DNA from: Clostridiaceae bacterium
GTDB lineage: Bacteria; Bacillota; Clostridia; DSM-8532
Direction of reading: 5' to 3'
Length of the DNA: 33,895 nt
NCBI GenBank assembly: GCA_012518025.1
Contig: JAAYTP010000135.1
Span: 1 to 33,895 of the forward strand
Both the position numbers and the translations under genes were made by a program. The notes below the pieces were generated by a model. That model saw only the letters and a list, made by a program, of their open reading frames with translations. It was not told where the DNA came from and ran no database searches. Within the stretch, counting starts at the first letter, position 1. Each line of letters opens with the position of its first letter. Shown in pieces: positions 23,433 through 32,738 of this stretch.

Positions 23433-23603
23433 TAACAAGTGCCCGGCAGGTAGGAATTCTTGGTGCCGGCAAATCCCGCTCAAACTCCTCCTTTTTAAAT
23501 GTTTATGCTGTAATCAGCAGGGCAGGTTATTCCGATAAAATAATTGTAGGGATATTTATACCCTTTTTTAGGCGTGGACAAAGTTACACTGAGGAGAGGT
23601 TTT

Positions 23604-26600
23604 ATGAGAAGAAGAGTTTTTCACAGGTTCATCTCCTGGTTTATGGTATTCATATTTGCTTTATCGATTATGTCTTCTGTCAATCTGACCCGTTCTAATG
23701 CGCAGGAAGTGCAAACAGGAAGGATCAGTGTAAATTACAACAAAGATACAAGGAAGCATGAAATCTCATTCCCTGTCGACGGAGAGCCGGAACAGGTGAC
23801 TGTGGGCTGGCATGACGATACGGGCGCACCTCAGTCAGAGGATGATTTTCCTTATAGTTATGCAAACGGAAACATCATGCTTGAGTTTTCTGAACAAACA
23901 TTTAAAAAAGACCATATCTATGATTTGCAGGTTAACGTAAAGGTCAGAGGAAGCGCTGAACCTGTAACCGCTAAGTTCTTCTATTTATTCGGCATAACCT
24001 TTAAAGGGGAATCCTTCAATGTTATGACCGATGGCACCAATAATATAGACATGGGACGGCTCATTGAGGGTCAGTCCATAGTGAGTGGTCGTAATCCCAG
24101 AATAAAGCTTACATGGAATGTTCCCACCATATATGTGGATAGGGAAGGAGTTAAAGCATTAACGGAATTGGTTGATGAGGTTATCCTTGGAGGTGTTTTC
24201 GGAGCTGACATCGATGAGGTTCGTTTCCATATTGATATGAATGTGGGCAGGGGCAGCAATAATTCATATTCCCGCGCAATGGTTTACAACGATGATTGGT
24301 CCTGTTTTAGCGGGAATACACAGGAGACGCTGAATGAACCGATTATCTATAACACCACAAAACATGAAGTCTCTGTTATTCTGGACAGGAGTAATGGTAT
24401 TGAGCCGGGAACCGAATATGAGAATACACGGATAAGGTTTGATTTTAAAAAAAGGGGAGTTGGCGAACCAATAGCGCTGGACCGTATTGGACTTAAGACC
24501 GCCAGCGCTTCGTTTTCAGTTAAGAATGAAGACATAGACACTACCGGCATTGATTTTTCAAATCCATCTTCCATCTATACACCCATAGAGTTCAGGATTA
24601 AAAAAGTTGATGAAGACATGATCATGGTAGAATTCGACGAGATCAGAAACGGAAACTATCCCGAACTGTTCTACCAGATACAATATGACACAAACCCCAA
24701 CCTGATATATCATGATATCCATAAGTGGCCAAGGATAAAATGGATTGACCCCTACGCTGACAAGGTGGCGGAGATAGTACCCTTCGGACCGGGCGATTAT
24801 ATAGCGGTGGTGTTCTTTGCAAACAAGGACTCGAACCGTCCCCTAGGTGCATCTTTGAACCTGAGATCCAGTTTTCTTGATGAGATCTCCATTGATGCGC
24901 CCCCACCTCTGCCAAAGAACATTGAAGCCTCGGTAGGGGATACCAGAAAGAAAAATGTAACGGTTGTTGATGTGGGCGGCGCAGAATATGGAACCGAGCT
25001 TCTCTTGAGTGATCTGAATATTTCATTTGATGCGCCCCTGGCCTGGAAACAACTTCGCGATGATGGAAAATGGGAAGCTTTCCAGCAGGCTCCGTACGGC
25101 GGATATGAGGACACCTCAGTGGATAAGGAGGATATAGAGTATACCTTCCATGTTCTGCTGAGCTCCTATCGCCCGGATGCAGCTATTGAGGACGGAGAAA
25201 GAAGAGAGATCGGTCAGGAAAATATCCAGATCTATATGCCGGTAAAGCAAAAAAGGGTGCTGGTTATCGGAAAGAAAAACCTGACATGGGATCCCAGAAA
25301 CCCGGATCGGTTGATTGTGGATATGGATTCGGGATCAGATGGAAATCAGTTCATTCCCGGAGATAGGCTGTTCTGGGATTATACTCTAGATTCCGACATT
25401 TATTTTGAAAACGATGCGGATCTTAACGAAGATGGCAGGGATGGAGATTATCCTGACTTTTTGGTACCCAACACCATTTACTATATGCAGATCTTCACAT
25501 CCCGTTATAAGGATAATGGGGATATCAGATGGGCAGAAGGTGTCTCGGATGATTTGAGGATCAGGCTGTCATACCTCTCACCTGTTGTGAGCTTTACAAC
25601 ACTGCCTTTGGATAAAAAGGCCGTCCCCGTACCCAGCATAAAAGATATAGAGGAAAAGCTTGACATTGACGAAGAAAATGAAACCATTGACCTTGCAGGA
25701 ATCTGGGTTAAAATGGACCGAGTGCTGACCAAAACCGACTGGCAGCGCTATACAAGCATGCTGGAAGACAGGATACTGGAATATGTGATCCATATCAGCC
25801 AGAGTCCTTCCTTTGAAGATGAATATATAACAAGAGAATCCTTCAATTACGATGCTCCGGGCTTTGCCGAGACAGATCCGGTACCTGTATTCATTGACAG
25901 CCAGGACGCGGGTTTAAAGCCCAACACGACTTATTATTTCAAGGTGATGGTAAACCTGTATGCACCATATGAGGATTCTGAAGACAAACCTGCAGACCCA
26001 AATCCTAATGGCAAGCTGGTTGCGTGGTCCGATTTTTCTCCCATCAAGGCTTTTACCACACCCAAGATTGCGCCTAAGGATATTGACGATATCACGAGAA
26101 AACCCAGTGCGCCTACCGACTTTGCCATTGCAAAAGACGAGAATGGTGAAGAGAGGATAACCGATGCCCGGGCGGATTTGACATGGAGGCACAGGGAAAA
26201 TGATGTGATATACGAATTGATCTGTACAGTGAATGGCGATACCGAAAACTTTGCTGATGATGAATACAATAAGTGGCTTATTGAAAGCTATGAAAGCATT
26301 GCTTCCGGCGGTGTAATAGTAATTGATCCTGAAAACCCCAGGCTTGAGGCATACGGCTTCAGCATTGATGACAACAATCAGATCATAATGCCCATCGGAG
26401 AAGGTTTCCTCAGGCCAAATAATATTTATTTCTTCAGCCTGCGTACTGTACGGAAGGATGGAAAAGGAGAGCCGAGCGACTGGGTGACGCTTCCTGTTAC
26501 CACCAGAATGGTAAAGGCGCCAGAATACTTTGAGGTGGTAAGAGATCTGCAAGTGGGCTTTAATGTAGAATGTGACACCCGCGGAACCGATGCAGATTCC

Positions 26601-28679
26601 ATGGAAGTGTACATGAAAAAGCGCGGACAGCCTGACTCTGCATACACAAAGCTACTCCGCTCCCAATACACAGTGGTGAAGGACGGCACCACATACTATT
26701 TCAGGGTATATAACCTGGAACCCGATACCTTGTATCACTTCAGGCTGTATAACAAAGCGGGAGAGGAATGGTACGACTACGATGAAGACGGCGGTTACTG
26801 GGGTGACAGCCGGGGAGAACCGATCCCGGTCAAAACAAGGGATACCTTCAGCGAGATTGAGGTTCGATGGGTGGGCGAGGAGCTCTACGATTATTTCCTG
26901 GAGCTTCGCAGCGAACATGAAACAGTCTATAAGGAACTGACCGAGCTCGTACACTATGGGTATGAGCTGCCCGATGGCAGCCAAATGGTGTTTTATAGGG
27001 AAAAGACCAATGCATTTGTGAGGGAAGGAGCCGTCAACAAATATGTCTATTATGCCCTCATTTCCAGAAGACCTGTTCAGGATGAAAGAGGTCTTGAAAG
27101 CCACAGGCCTCTTGAAACCAATACCCTCTATTATGTAAGGCTGTGGGCTAAGAACAAGGCAGAGGACAAATACGGAGAATCCCTTCGGGTAGGCCCTGTC
27201 AGTGTCCGTACTGACTTTAGCCAGGATGATTATGACAAGGACAGAAAAAAAGACGATTTGGAAGATGTATACAACATGGAGGCCGATCAGCTCCTTCAGA
27301 AGCTGTATTGGTTGGTTGACTCAAGAAGCACTTCTAAAGTACGGGCGTTGGTAAAGGGTGATATGGTATCGGGTCTTTTACAGGCATCTCCAGGTATGAC
27401 TGTAACCATTGACTTTTCAGGTGAACTGCCCAATGCTGAAAGCTACGAGATTCTGGTGCCCCAAAGAGTACTGGAAACCATTGAGAGCAACGATTCGCGA
27501 CTGAACCTTAAGCTGTCCGGTACTGAACTGACCATAAACAGGGGGAGTATTGACATAAGCGATCTGAAACTGCAGGGACAAGGCGGCGGAGCAAAGGAGG
27601 CCATGCTGTGCCTGCGTGTCCAGCGGGTATCAAAATCCAGTGAGCCCCTCCCACAGGGCACAAAGCTGGTTTCCAGGGTATATGATTTGAGCATACATGC
27701 GGTAGGCTCTAAGTATACCTATGCCGAGCTTGGTACCATAATTTATGATATACTGGTGAATCCTGAAGCTTCAGGTCCTTTCAACTATGGGATTTTTGAC
27801 AGGGAAATGGCCAGGGTGCTGGGTCAACTGGAGAGGTACAGCTACCGCTCCCATACCGAACTAAAGGATATGATAAAAGAAATCATGAAGAGTATAGAGA
27901 CTGAACTGTCCTGGTATCTGAAGGATATATTGGATGGAGGCAGCGGCCGGTCTGCCGGTATAGTTGTCAACAAATCCATACATGCTTTTCCGGGAAGGGT
28001 GGGACTCAGAATCGAATATCAGCCTGAGGCCGGGCTCATCCTTCCCTATGTCAATTATAACTCAAAAGGCTGGGGCGAGGTTTCCGGAGCCAAGGGCTAT
28101 GTCATGCAGTATGTTCTGTTCCGGGCAGATGCTCCCGGAGAGTATGCGGTATTGGCCAGGTCCAGCGTTTCGGTAAGCCCCGGAAGCTCCCATGAAGGCG
28201 TCATCGGTGCTTTAGGGAGCAAGTATGATCTTACAAAGGTCTTCGGAAATACCACCATCTATCCTGGTGATCCCATGACGGGGCAGCAGGCGGTTATGCT
28301 CTATGCAGTCATCACCGGGAGGGAGAATGAACTGACCGGGCTGACACCCAATCAAAAGGTTATTGCCCTTGGAATCGGAGATGTTCTGGGAGTGAAGGAG
28401 CTGACGGGCTATATGGAGAACCAAAGCTCGGTGTCCTTAGCGGTCATGCTCTACTGTGAGAAGTCAGGAATACCCCTGTCCATGCTGCAGCCTTCAAAAA
28501 CCATTGTAATATCCAATGCGGCTCAGATCAGCACCAGATTGTACCGTTATGTTGTTCTCGGGATAGATCTGGGGCTTGCGCCTTTAAAGAATTATGAGTT
28601 TGATGCTACGGGCAGGAGCACCATAGGACAGGTTCTGGATATGATATCAAAGGTGCTGGAAGAGGTTGGCGAAATATAG
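23604..28679 (+). CDS. Giant secreted protein with fibronectin-III-like repeats and SLH-like C terminus (paralogue 1)
   Basis: A 1691-residue protein not attributable to a named gene. It has an N-terminal signal peptide (MRRRVFHRFISWF, then a hydrophobic run ending near residue 33 at SNAQ). Most of the body is beta-rich, with FN3-like units ending in a recurring L-x-P-N-T-x-Y-Y motif near residues 620, 771, 935, 1038 and 1170. Next comes a linker SQDDYD and a beta module (about 1260-1325) also found in the next protein. The last 150 residues hold degenerate SLH-like repeats (YPGDPMTGQQAVMLY near 1550). It is rich in acidic residues. The ATG at 23604 follows GAGGAGAGG; a GTG 10 codons earlier is less likely. 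It is probably a cell-surface or spore-surface adhesin or scaffold; substrate unknown. Confidence 0.85.
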   Translation: MRRRVFHRFISWFMVFIFALSIMSSVNLTRSNAQEVQTGRISVNYNKDTRKHEISFPVDGEPEQVTVGWHDDTGAPQSEDDFPYSYANGNIMLEFSEQTFKKDHIYDLQVNVKVRGSAEPVTAKFFYLFGITFKGESFNVMTDGTNNIDMGRLIEGQSIVSGRNPRIKLTWNVPTIYVDREGVKALTELVDEVILGGVFGADIDEVRFHIDMNVGRGSNNSYSRAMVYNDDWSCFSGNTQETLNEPIIYNTTKHEVSVILDRSNGIEPGTEYENTRIRFDFKKRGVGEPIALDRIGLKTASASFSVKNEDIDTTGIDFSNPSSIYTPIEFRIKKVDEDMIMVEFDEIRNGNYPELFYQIQYDTNPNLIYHDIHKWPRIKWIDPYADKVAEIVPFGPGDYIAVVFFANKDSNRPLGASLNLRSSFLDEISIDAPPPLPKNIEASVGDTRKKNVTVVDVGGAEYGTELLLSDLNISFDAPLAWKQLRDDGKWEAFQQAPYGGYEDTSVDKEDIEYTFHVLLSSYRPDAAIEDGERREIGQENIQIYMPVKQKRVLVIGKKNLTWDPRNPDRLIVDMDSGSDGNQFIPGDRLFWDYTLDSDIYFENDADLNEDGRDGDYPDFLVPNTIYYMQIFTSRYKDNGDIRWAEGVSDDLRIRLSYLSPVVSFTTLPLDKKAVPVPSIKDIEEKLDIDEENETIDLAGIWVKMDRVLTKTDWQRYTSMLEDRILEYVIHISQSPSFEDEYITRESFNYDAPGFAETDPVPVFIDSQDAGLKPNTTYYFKVMVNLYAPYEDSEDKPADPNPNGKLVAWSDFSPIKAFTTPKIAPKDIDDITRKPSAPTDFAIAKDENGEERITDARADLTWRHRENDVIYELICTVNGDTENFADDEYNKWLIESYESIASGGVIVIDPENPRLEAYGFSIDDNNQIIMPIGEGFLRPNNIYFFSLRTVRKDGKGEPSDWVTLPVTTRMVKAPEYFEVVRDLQVGFNVECDTRGTDADSMEVYMKKRGQPDSAYTKLLRSQYTVVKDGTTYYFRVYNLEPDTLYHFRLYNKAGEEWYDYDEDGGYWGDSRGEPIPVKTRDTFSEIEVRWVGEELYDYFLELRSEHETVYKELTELVHYGYELPDGSQMVFYREKTNAFVREGAVNKYVYYALISRRPVQDERGLESHRPLETNTLYYVRLWAKNKAEDKYGESLRVGPVSVRTDFSQDDYDKDRKKDDLEDVYNMEADQLLQKLYWLVDSRSTSKVRALVKGDMVSGLLQASPGMTVTIDFSGELPNAESYEILVPQRVLETIESNDSRLNLKLSGTELTINRGSIDISDLKLQGQGGGAKEAMLCLRVQRVSKSSEPLPQGTKLVSRVYDLSIHAVGSKYTYAELGTIIYDILVNPEASGPFNYGIFDREMARVLGQLERYSYRSHTELKDMIKEIMKSIETELSWYLKDILDGGSGRSAGIVVNKSIHAFPGRVGLRIEYQPEAGLILPYVNYNSKGWGEVSGAKGYVMQYVLFRADAPGEYAVLARSSVSVSPGSSHEGVIGALGSKYDLTKVFGNTTIYPGDPMTGQQAVMLYAVITGRENELTGLTPNQKVIALGIGDVLGVKELTGYMENQSSVSLAVMLYCEKSGIPLSMLQPSKTIVISNAAQISTRLYRYVVLGIDLGLAPLKNYEFDATGRSTIGQVLDMISKVLEEVGEI

Positions 28680-28730
28680 ATGGCTTCCAGATGGTTGCAT
28701 TTACCGAATATGGAATGGAGCTGAATGCGT

Positions 28731-31700
28731 ATGAGAAAAAGATCAGTACTTAATAAGCATATTTCACGATTCATGGTTTTGATCATGCTGCTGACCTTAT
28801 ATACCGGGAATGCCGCCTTTGCTGATACTGCCATCGTAGATTCCCCCAAGAACTACAGGCTGGATGATATAGGCTATGATGAAAATGGAGAATGGTACGC
28901 AGATCTTAGCTGGCAGCACGATGGATTTCCTTCAGGTTCCAGTGAAGAGCAGATAACAGCCAGCTTCCATGAGATAGAATATGGAACCGGGAGGCGGATC
29001 CCAAACGCGATACAGGTTACTATGCCCGGGAGTCAAAGGAGTTTGGGCATCAGTGATGGCTTCGACTCAGAGACCAATCCGAACGGCCTGAAGCCCGGCC
29101 ATATATATGAATCCAATTTAACAGCGTCCTGTATGATTCCAAACACAGGCTACCGCATTTCATCCCAAAGATCTAACATGATTAAATTCCTCACCGGTGT
29201 TCGTACTGAAGTGAAACTTGTGCCCGGTACCAACCACATCAGGATTATATGGGATGATGTATGGGATGCGGACGGGCGAATTAATTATGAGATCCTGATT
29301 TCCGACATCAGCTCGGATGCGATTGGAAGCATCTCCCACACAGAGCGTATCATAGGTTCGAGGATTGGTGAGCCTGGATCTCCCCCCGTTACCGTTAACG
29401 CCACCGAGGGGAAACTGGAGTTCACCTACACGGGCGCCCACCCAGGCAGAAGGTATTCCATCAAGGTTGTACCCATTCCGGACAGCAACACAGTGGTAAC
29501 GCCCTCTGAGAGGATACCCGTGATCTCTGTAAACACCAGCATATTGCTCAGAGCATCCCGAATCGGCTATACACCGGAAGGCGATACCATATGGAATCTT
29601 TCATGGGATCCCATCGTCCTTGACGAGGATGAGTTCAGGGTGGACAGGATCGACTATATCCTTTACCGGTATAGTCACGAGACCGATGATAATCCTGCTC
29701 AATACATATTGCCCAATACAAACAGCTACCGGATTATTATTCCCAAGGATGATAAAACTCCTTACAGTTTCAGTGTTGTGGCCTACGCACGTTCTGCCGA
29801 CAGCAGCCAGGTTGATATTTATTTCGACTCAAGTACCAGGGTGGAGCTCAAGGAGATGATTCCCCACAGGCCAGAAGCGCCTGAAATTGTTGATAGTTTT
29901 TATCCCGATGCGGAGCTCTCCTATGATGAGAATCTGACTCCCCACAGCGCAACGGTAATGTGGAAGGTTCCCTATAACGGCGAGGGAATTGGTGACGATT
30001 ATATCGACAGGGATATCGTATATGATATCTATCTTGTGGACGACATCCGTTATGTGGAGTCGCCTCCGGAAGAGTTTAAGATCGCTTCTGATATCAGTAT
30101 GGGTGGAGCCAATGAAATTAAGGCAAAAAACCCGGTTCCTGAACGTTCCATACTTGGTTACAGATACGATTTAACTGGCCTTAACTCCCACTCCATCTAT
30201 TATTTTGTGATACGGGCCAAGAAGTATTATCCGGTGGAAGAGCGAAGGGGAGGATTGGTGGTATACACTCCCAAGGAGTTTGTTTCCGACTTATCGGTCA
30301 AGGTTATTATCACCAAGCCGGACACCGGTGCCGATAGAATTCCTGAAGCGCCTTCGGCACCGCCTTTTGGGGTGGATCAGGAAAGCATTACCCTGACCAG
30401 TGCTACTCTTCATCTGAAGAAGAGTTGGGAGGCCTATTTCAAAGATAATCGCTGGATGGACATATCCATGTTTGACGGTGATGAAGAAGAATTCACCCGG
30501 CTGGAGAAGAAAACCATCAATTACGAGCCCGGCTGGATAGTGGTTCCCCATTTGATAAGGTACCAATATGCCGTGGAGCTTATTGGTGATCCCAATATCA
30601 GTTACAGCGATTTGAGTGGAATACTAAAGGATTTTGCAACAACCCAGGCGGGTGTTCCTGTTCCGGACATACCTGAGCATGAGGATCAGACCTTTGAATT
30701 TGATATCACCGGGCTGATGGAGAATACAGCCTATGTTGTATGGGTGACCATTGAAAACCATGACGGGATCCCTTCAAATCCTTCAGACCCCATCATCATA
30801 AATACAAAACCACCCGAGGTCATCAACCCAATCACCCCAACTGCTCCTGAGAATCTGCATTGGATAGTTGCAGACAGCTTTGTAGACCTGTTTTGGGACT
30901 TCATTCCCGGAATGAACTATGAAATACGCTGCGGAACCGAAGAGGATCTGGAAGCTGCCACTATCAGCAGAACAGTTACTTATGAGGAGTTGGCGGAAAC
31001 CTCCTACTACAGACTGGATGGCCTTTTGCCGGATACGCAATACTTTATCTGGATTAAGACTATAAATCCTGCGACAAACAAGGAATCAGTCTTCTCAAAT
31101 CCTGTAATCGTGAGAACGGAGGCCTACAGCCCGCCGCCACCGCCCACCGGATTCGGTGTGAGCGCCGCTCCTGGCGGAGTTACCGAGAACAGCATCACCT
31201 ATGTATGGGAAGCCCTGCCGGGATATTCCTACATCCTTGAGTTTTCGGATAACAGTAGCTTTGATAGTGCCCGGCGTTTTGAGGTGAATGGAGATACCTA
31301 TACAGTTTCTTCCCTTATCTCCAACAGGCGCTATTATGCAAGGCTTTATGCCCGGGACAACGCAACCACACTCATATCGGAGCCTACCAGAACCATCATG
31401 GTGGTTACCAGCAAGAGCAGGGATGATTATGATTCGGGCTTCGATTTGGATGATGTGCCCACCGGTGATGTTCTGGTGATATCACCCAGGGTTGTTGATG
31501 GTATATGGACGGCAAGCTCCACCGGGATAAATGCCCACAGAATGGCGGAGCAGATAAGGGATATGCAGGGCTATGTGGTAAGGATTGATTTGTCCAGGCC
31601 GCCCGGAAGGGTTCATACAGTCCGCCTTGAGTTGGGGGCTGTATTGATCGATGCGCTATCGGAGCTTAAAAAGGAGCTGTATATAGAGCTTCCGTCAAAC

Positions 31701-32597
31701 AATATACTCATCCGTCCGCAGACCCTCCAGACCGACGAATATTTCAGAATGAAGGGTGTGGACACCAATTTCACCCTGAGACTCGATGCAGTATCGCCCG
31801 CCACAGGGTTTACGCCGCCATCCAATCTGAGCCTTGTAGCTCCGGTCACCGAATTCAGGATAGGCCCGGCATCCACCGGACGCTCCTTTGCCAGCCTGGT
31901 GCGGCCCATCCGTGTTGATTTTGTGGTTCAGAACCTGACAAGCTATATGGCAGGTGAGATAGGAGCCTATCTCTATGACAGCAGGGAAAGATCCTGGGTC
32001 GAGCAAAAAACAGTCACAGACTATGCTAATGGCAAGGTATCTGGCGAAATGACAAAACCAGGTGCTCTGGCTGCTGCCACTCGCAATGCAGCCCCGGTGG
32101 GCTCTGTCCCCCGGGACGTGGCCGACAGTTTAAAAGCAATTCAGGCTGTTTATCGCCTAAATTCCCTTAATAATAAGAACTTCCGCCATACCGATCCGGT
32201 GATGCAGGCAGATATTATAAAGCTGCTTCTGGATATTGCGGGTGCCTCTTATGATGATGGTAATTTCCTTACCCAGGCTGTCAGAAGCGGAATGATCAAG
32301 GATGCGCAGGATATCACCGGAGGTTTTGCCCAGAAGGATCAGGCAATCAGTTTTTTGGTTTCCTATTACCGGTTCAGAACAAGGCTTCCTGCCAATCCGG
32401 AGAATCCATCGGCCTGGTCTCATTATCGGAATCTGAACAGGGTATCGCCCAAAGCCCTGGATGATGTAAAATTTGCCATTGAAAACGGTGTGGTTCAGGA
32501 AAATCAAACCAATTATCTTAACCCGGATGAAACCATAACCTATGGCGAATTATTCAAAATGCTTGAAAGGCTTTTGATTATTTGCGGCGATTTGTAG
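28731..32597 (+). CDS. Giant secreted protein with fibronectin-III-like repeats and SLH-like C terminus (paralogue 2)
   Basis: This 1288-residue protein is the tandem paralogue of the preceding one. The signal peptide (RKRSVLNKHISRFMVLIMLL, cleavage probably after AFA near residue 29) resembles its neighbour's (MRRRVFHRFISWFMVF). FN3-like units carry motifs such as LKPGHIYESNL, LNSHSIYYFVIR, LMENTAYVVWVT, LLPDTQYFIWIK and LISNRRYYARLY (near residues 120, 483, 662, 765 and 862). The linker SRDDYD and the beta module (about 950-1005) match paralogue 1. The C terminus (about 1127-1288) has three SLH-like units ending LNPDETITYGELFKMLERLL. The start is ATG 28731 (GGAG 10 nt upstream); ATG 28725 is possible. 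It is in an operon with paralogue 1 (about 50 bp). Confidence 0.85.
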   Translation: MRKRSVLNKHISRFMVLIMLLTLYTGNAAFADTAIVDSPKNYRLDDIGYDENGEWYADLSWQHDGFPSGSSEEQITASFHEIEYGTGRRIPNAIQVTMPGSQRSLGISDGFDSETNPNGLKPGHIYESNLTASCMIPNTGYRISSQRSNMIKFLTGVRTEVKLVPGTNHIRIIWDDVWDADGRINYEILISDISSDAIGSISHTERIIGSRIGEPGSPPVTVNATEGKLEFTYTGAHPGRRYSIKVVPIPDSNTVVTPSERIPVISVNTSILLRASRIGYTPEGDTIWNLSWDPIVLDEDEFRVDRIDYILYRYSHETDDNPAQYILPNTNSYRIIIPKDDKTPYSFSVVAYARSADSSQVDIYFDSSTRVELKEMIPHRPEAPEIVDSFYPDAELSYDENLTPHSATVMWKVPYNGEGIGDDYIDRDIVYDIYLVDDIRYVESPPEEFKIASDISMGGANEIKAKNPVPERSILGYRYDLTGLNSHSIYYFVIRAKKYYPVEERRGGLVVYTPKEFVSDLSVKVIITKPDTGADRIPEAPSAPPFGVDQESITLTSATLHLKKSWEAYFKDNRWMDISMFDGDEEEFTRLEKKTINYEPGWIVVPHLIRYQYAVELIGDPNISYSDLSGILKDFATTQAGVPVPDIPEHEDQTFEFDITGLMENTAYVVWVTIENHDGIPSNPSDPIIINTKPPEVINPITPTAPENLHWIVADSFVDLFWDFIPGMNYEIRCGTEEDLEAATISRTVTYEELAETSYYRLDGLLPDTQYFIWIKTINPATNKESVFSNPVIVRTEAYSPPPPPTGFGVSAAPGGVTENSITYVWEALPGYSYILEFSDNSSFDSARRFEVNGDTYTVSSLISNRRYYARLYARDNATTLISEPTRTIMVVTSKSRDDYDSGFDLDDVPTGDVLVISPRVVDGIWTASSTGINAHRMAEQIRDMQGYVVRIDLSRPPGRVHTVRLELGAVLIDALSELKKELYIELPSNNILIRPQTLQTDEYFRMKGVDTNFTLRLDAVSPATGFTPPSNLSLVAPVTEFRIGPASTGRSFASLVRPIRVDFVVQNLTSYMAGEIGAYLYDSRERSWVEQKTVTDYANGKVSGEMTKPGALAAATRNAAPVGSVPRDVADSLKAIQAVYRLNSLNNKNFRHTDPVMQADIIKLLLDIAGASYDDGNFLTQAVRSGMIKDAQDITGGFAQKDQAISFLVSYYRFRTRLPANPENPSAWSHYRNLNRVSPKALDDVKFAIENGVVQENQTNYLNPDETITYGELFKMLERLLIICGDL

Positions 32598-32695
32598 TGG
32601 CAAGTTGACATGCTTTTACCACGTATGAATTAATCACGCGATCGGATAATAAAAAGTGTGGCTGATCAATTGAACACCCGGCGTGTACATATTGG

Positions 32696-32719
32696 AAAGC
32701 CGGCCTACGAGCCGGCTTT
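32696..32719 (+). terminator. 9-bp perfect hairpin before murA
   Basis: AAAGCCGGC (32696-32704) pairs with GCCGGCTTT (32711-32719) around CTACGA. It is GC-rich and ends in TTT, so it may terminate transcripts from the surface-protein genes in either direction. It ends only about 10 bp before the murA ribosome-binding region, so it could also be in the murA leader. Otherwise, the 32598-32738 gap shows only a TTGACA at 32605 with no matching -10. Confidence 0.5.
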
Positions 32720-32738
32720 CAGAATGGAAGGTAGAGAT

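Noticed and set aside
32605-32633. TTGACA as a murA promoter
   Set aside because: The -35 is perfect, but no acceptable -10 lies 16-18 bp downstream.
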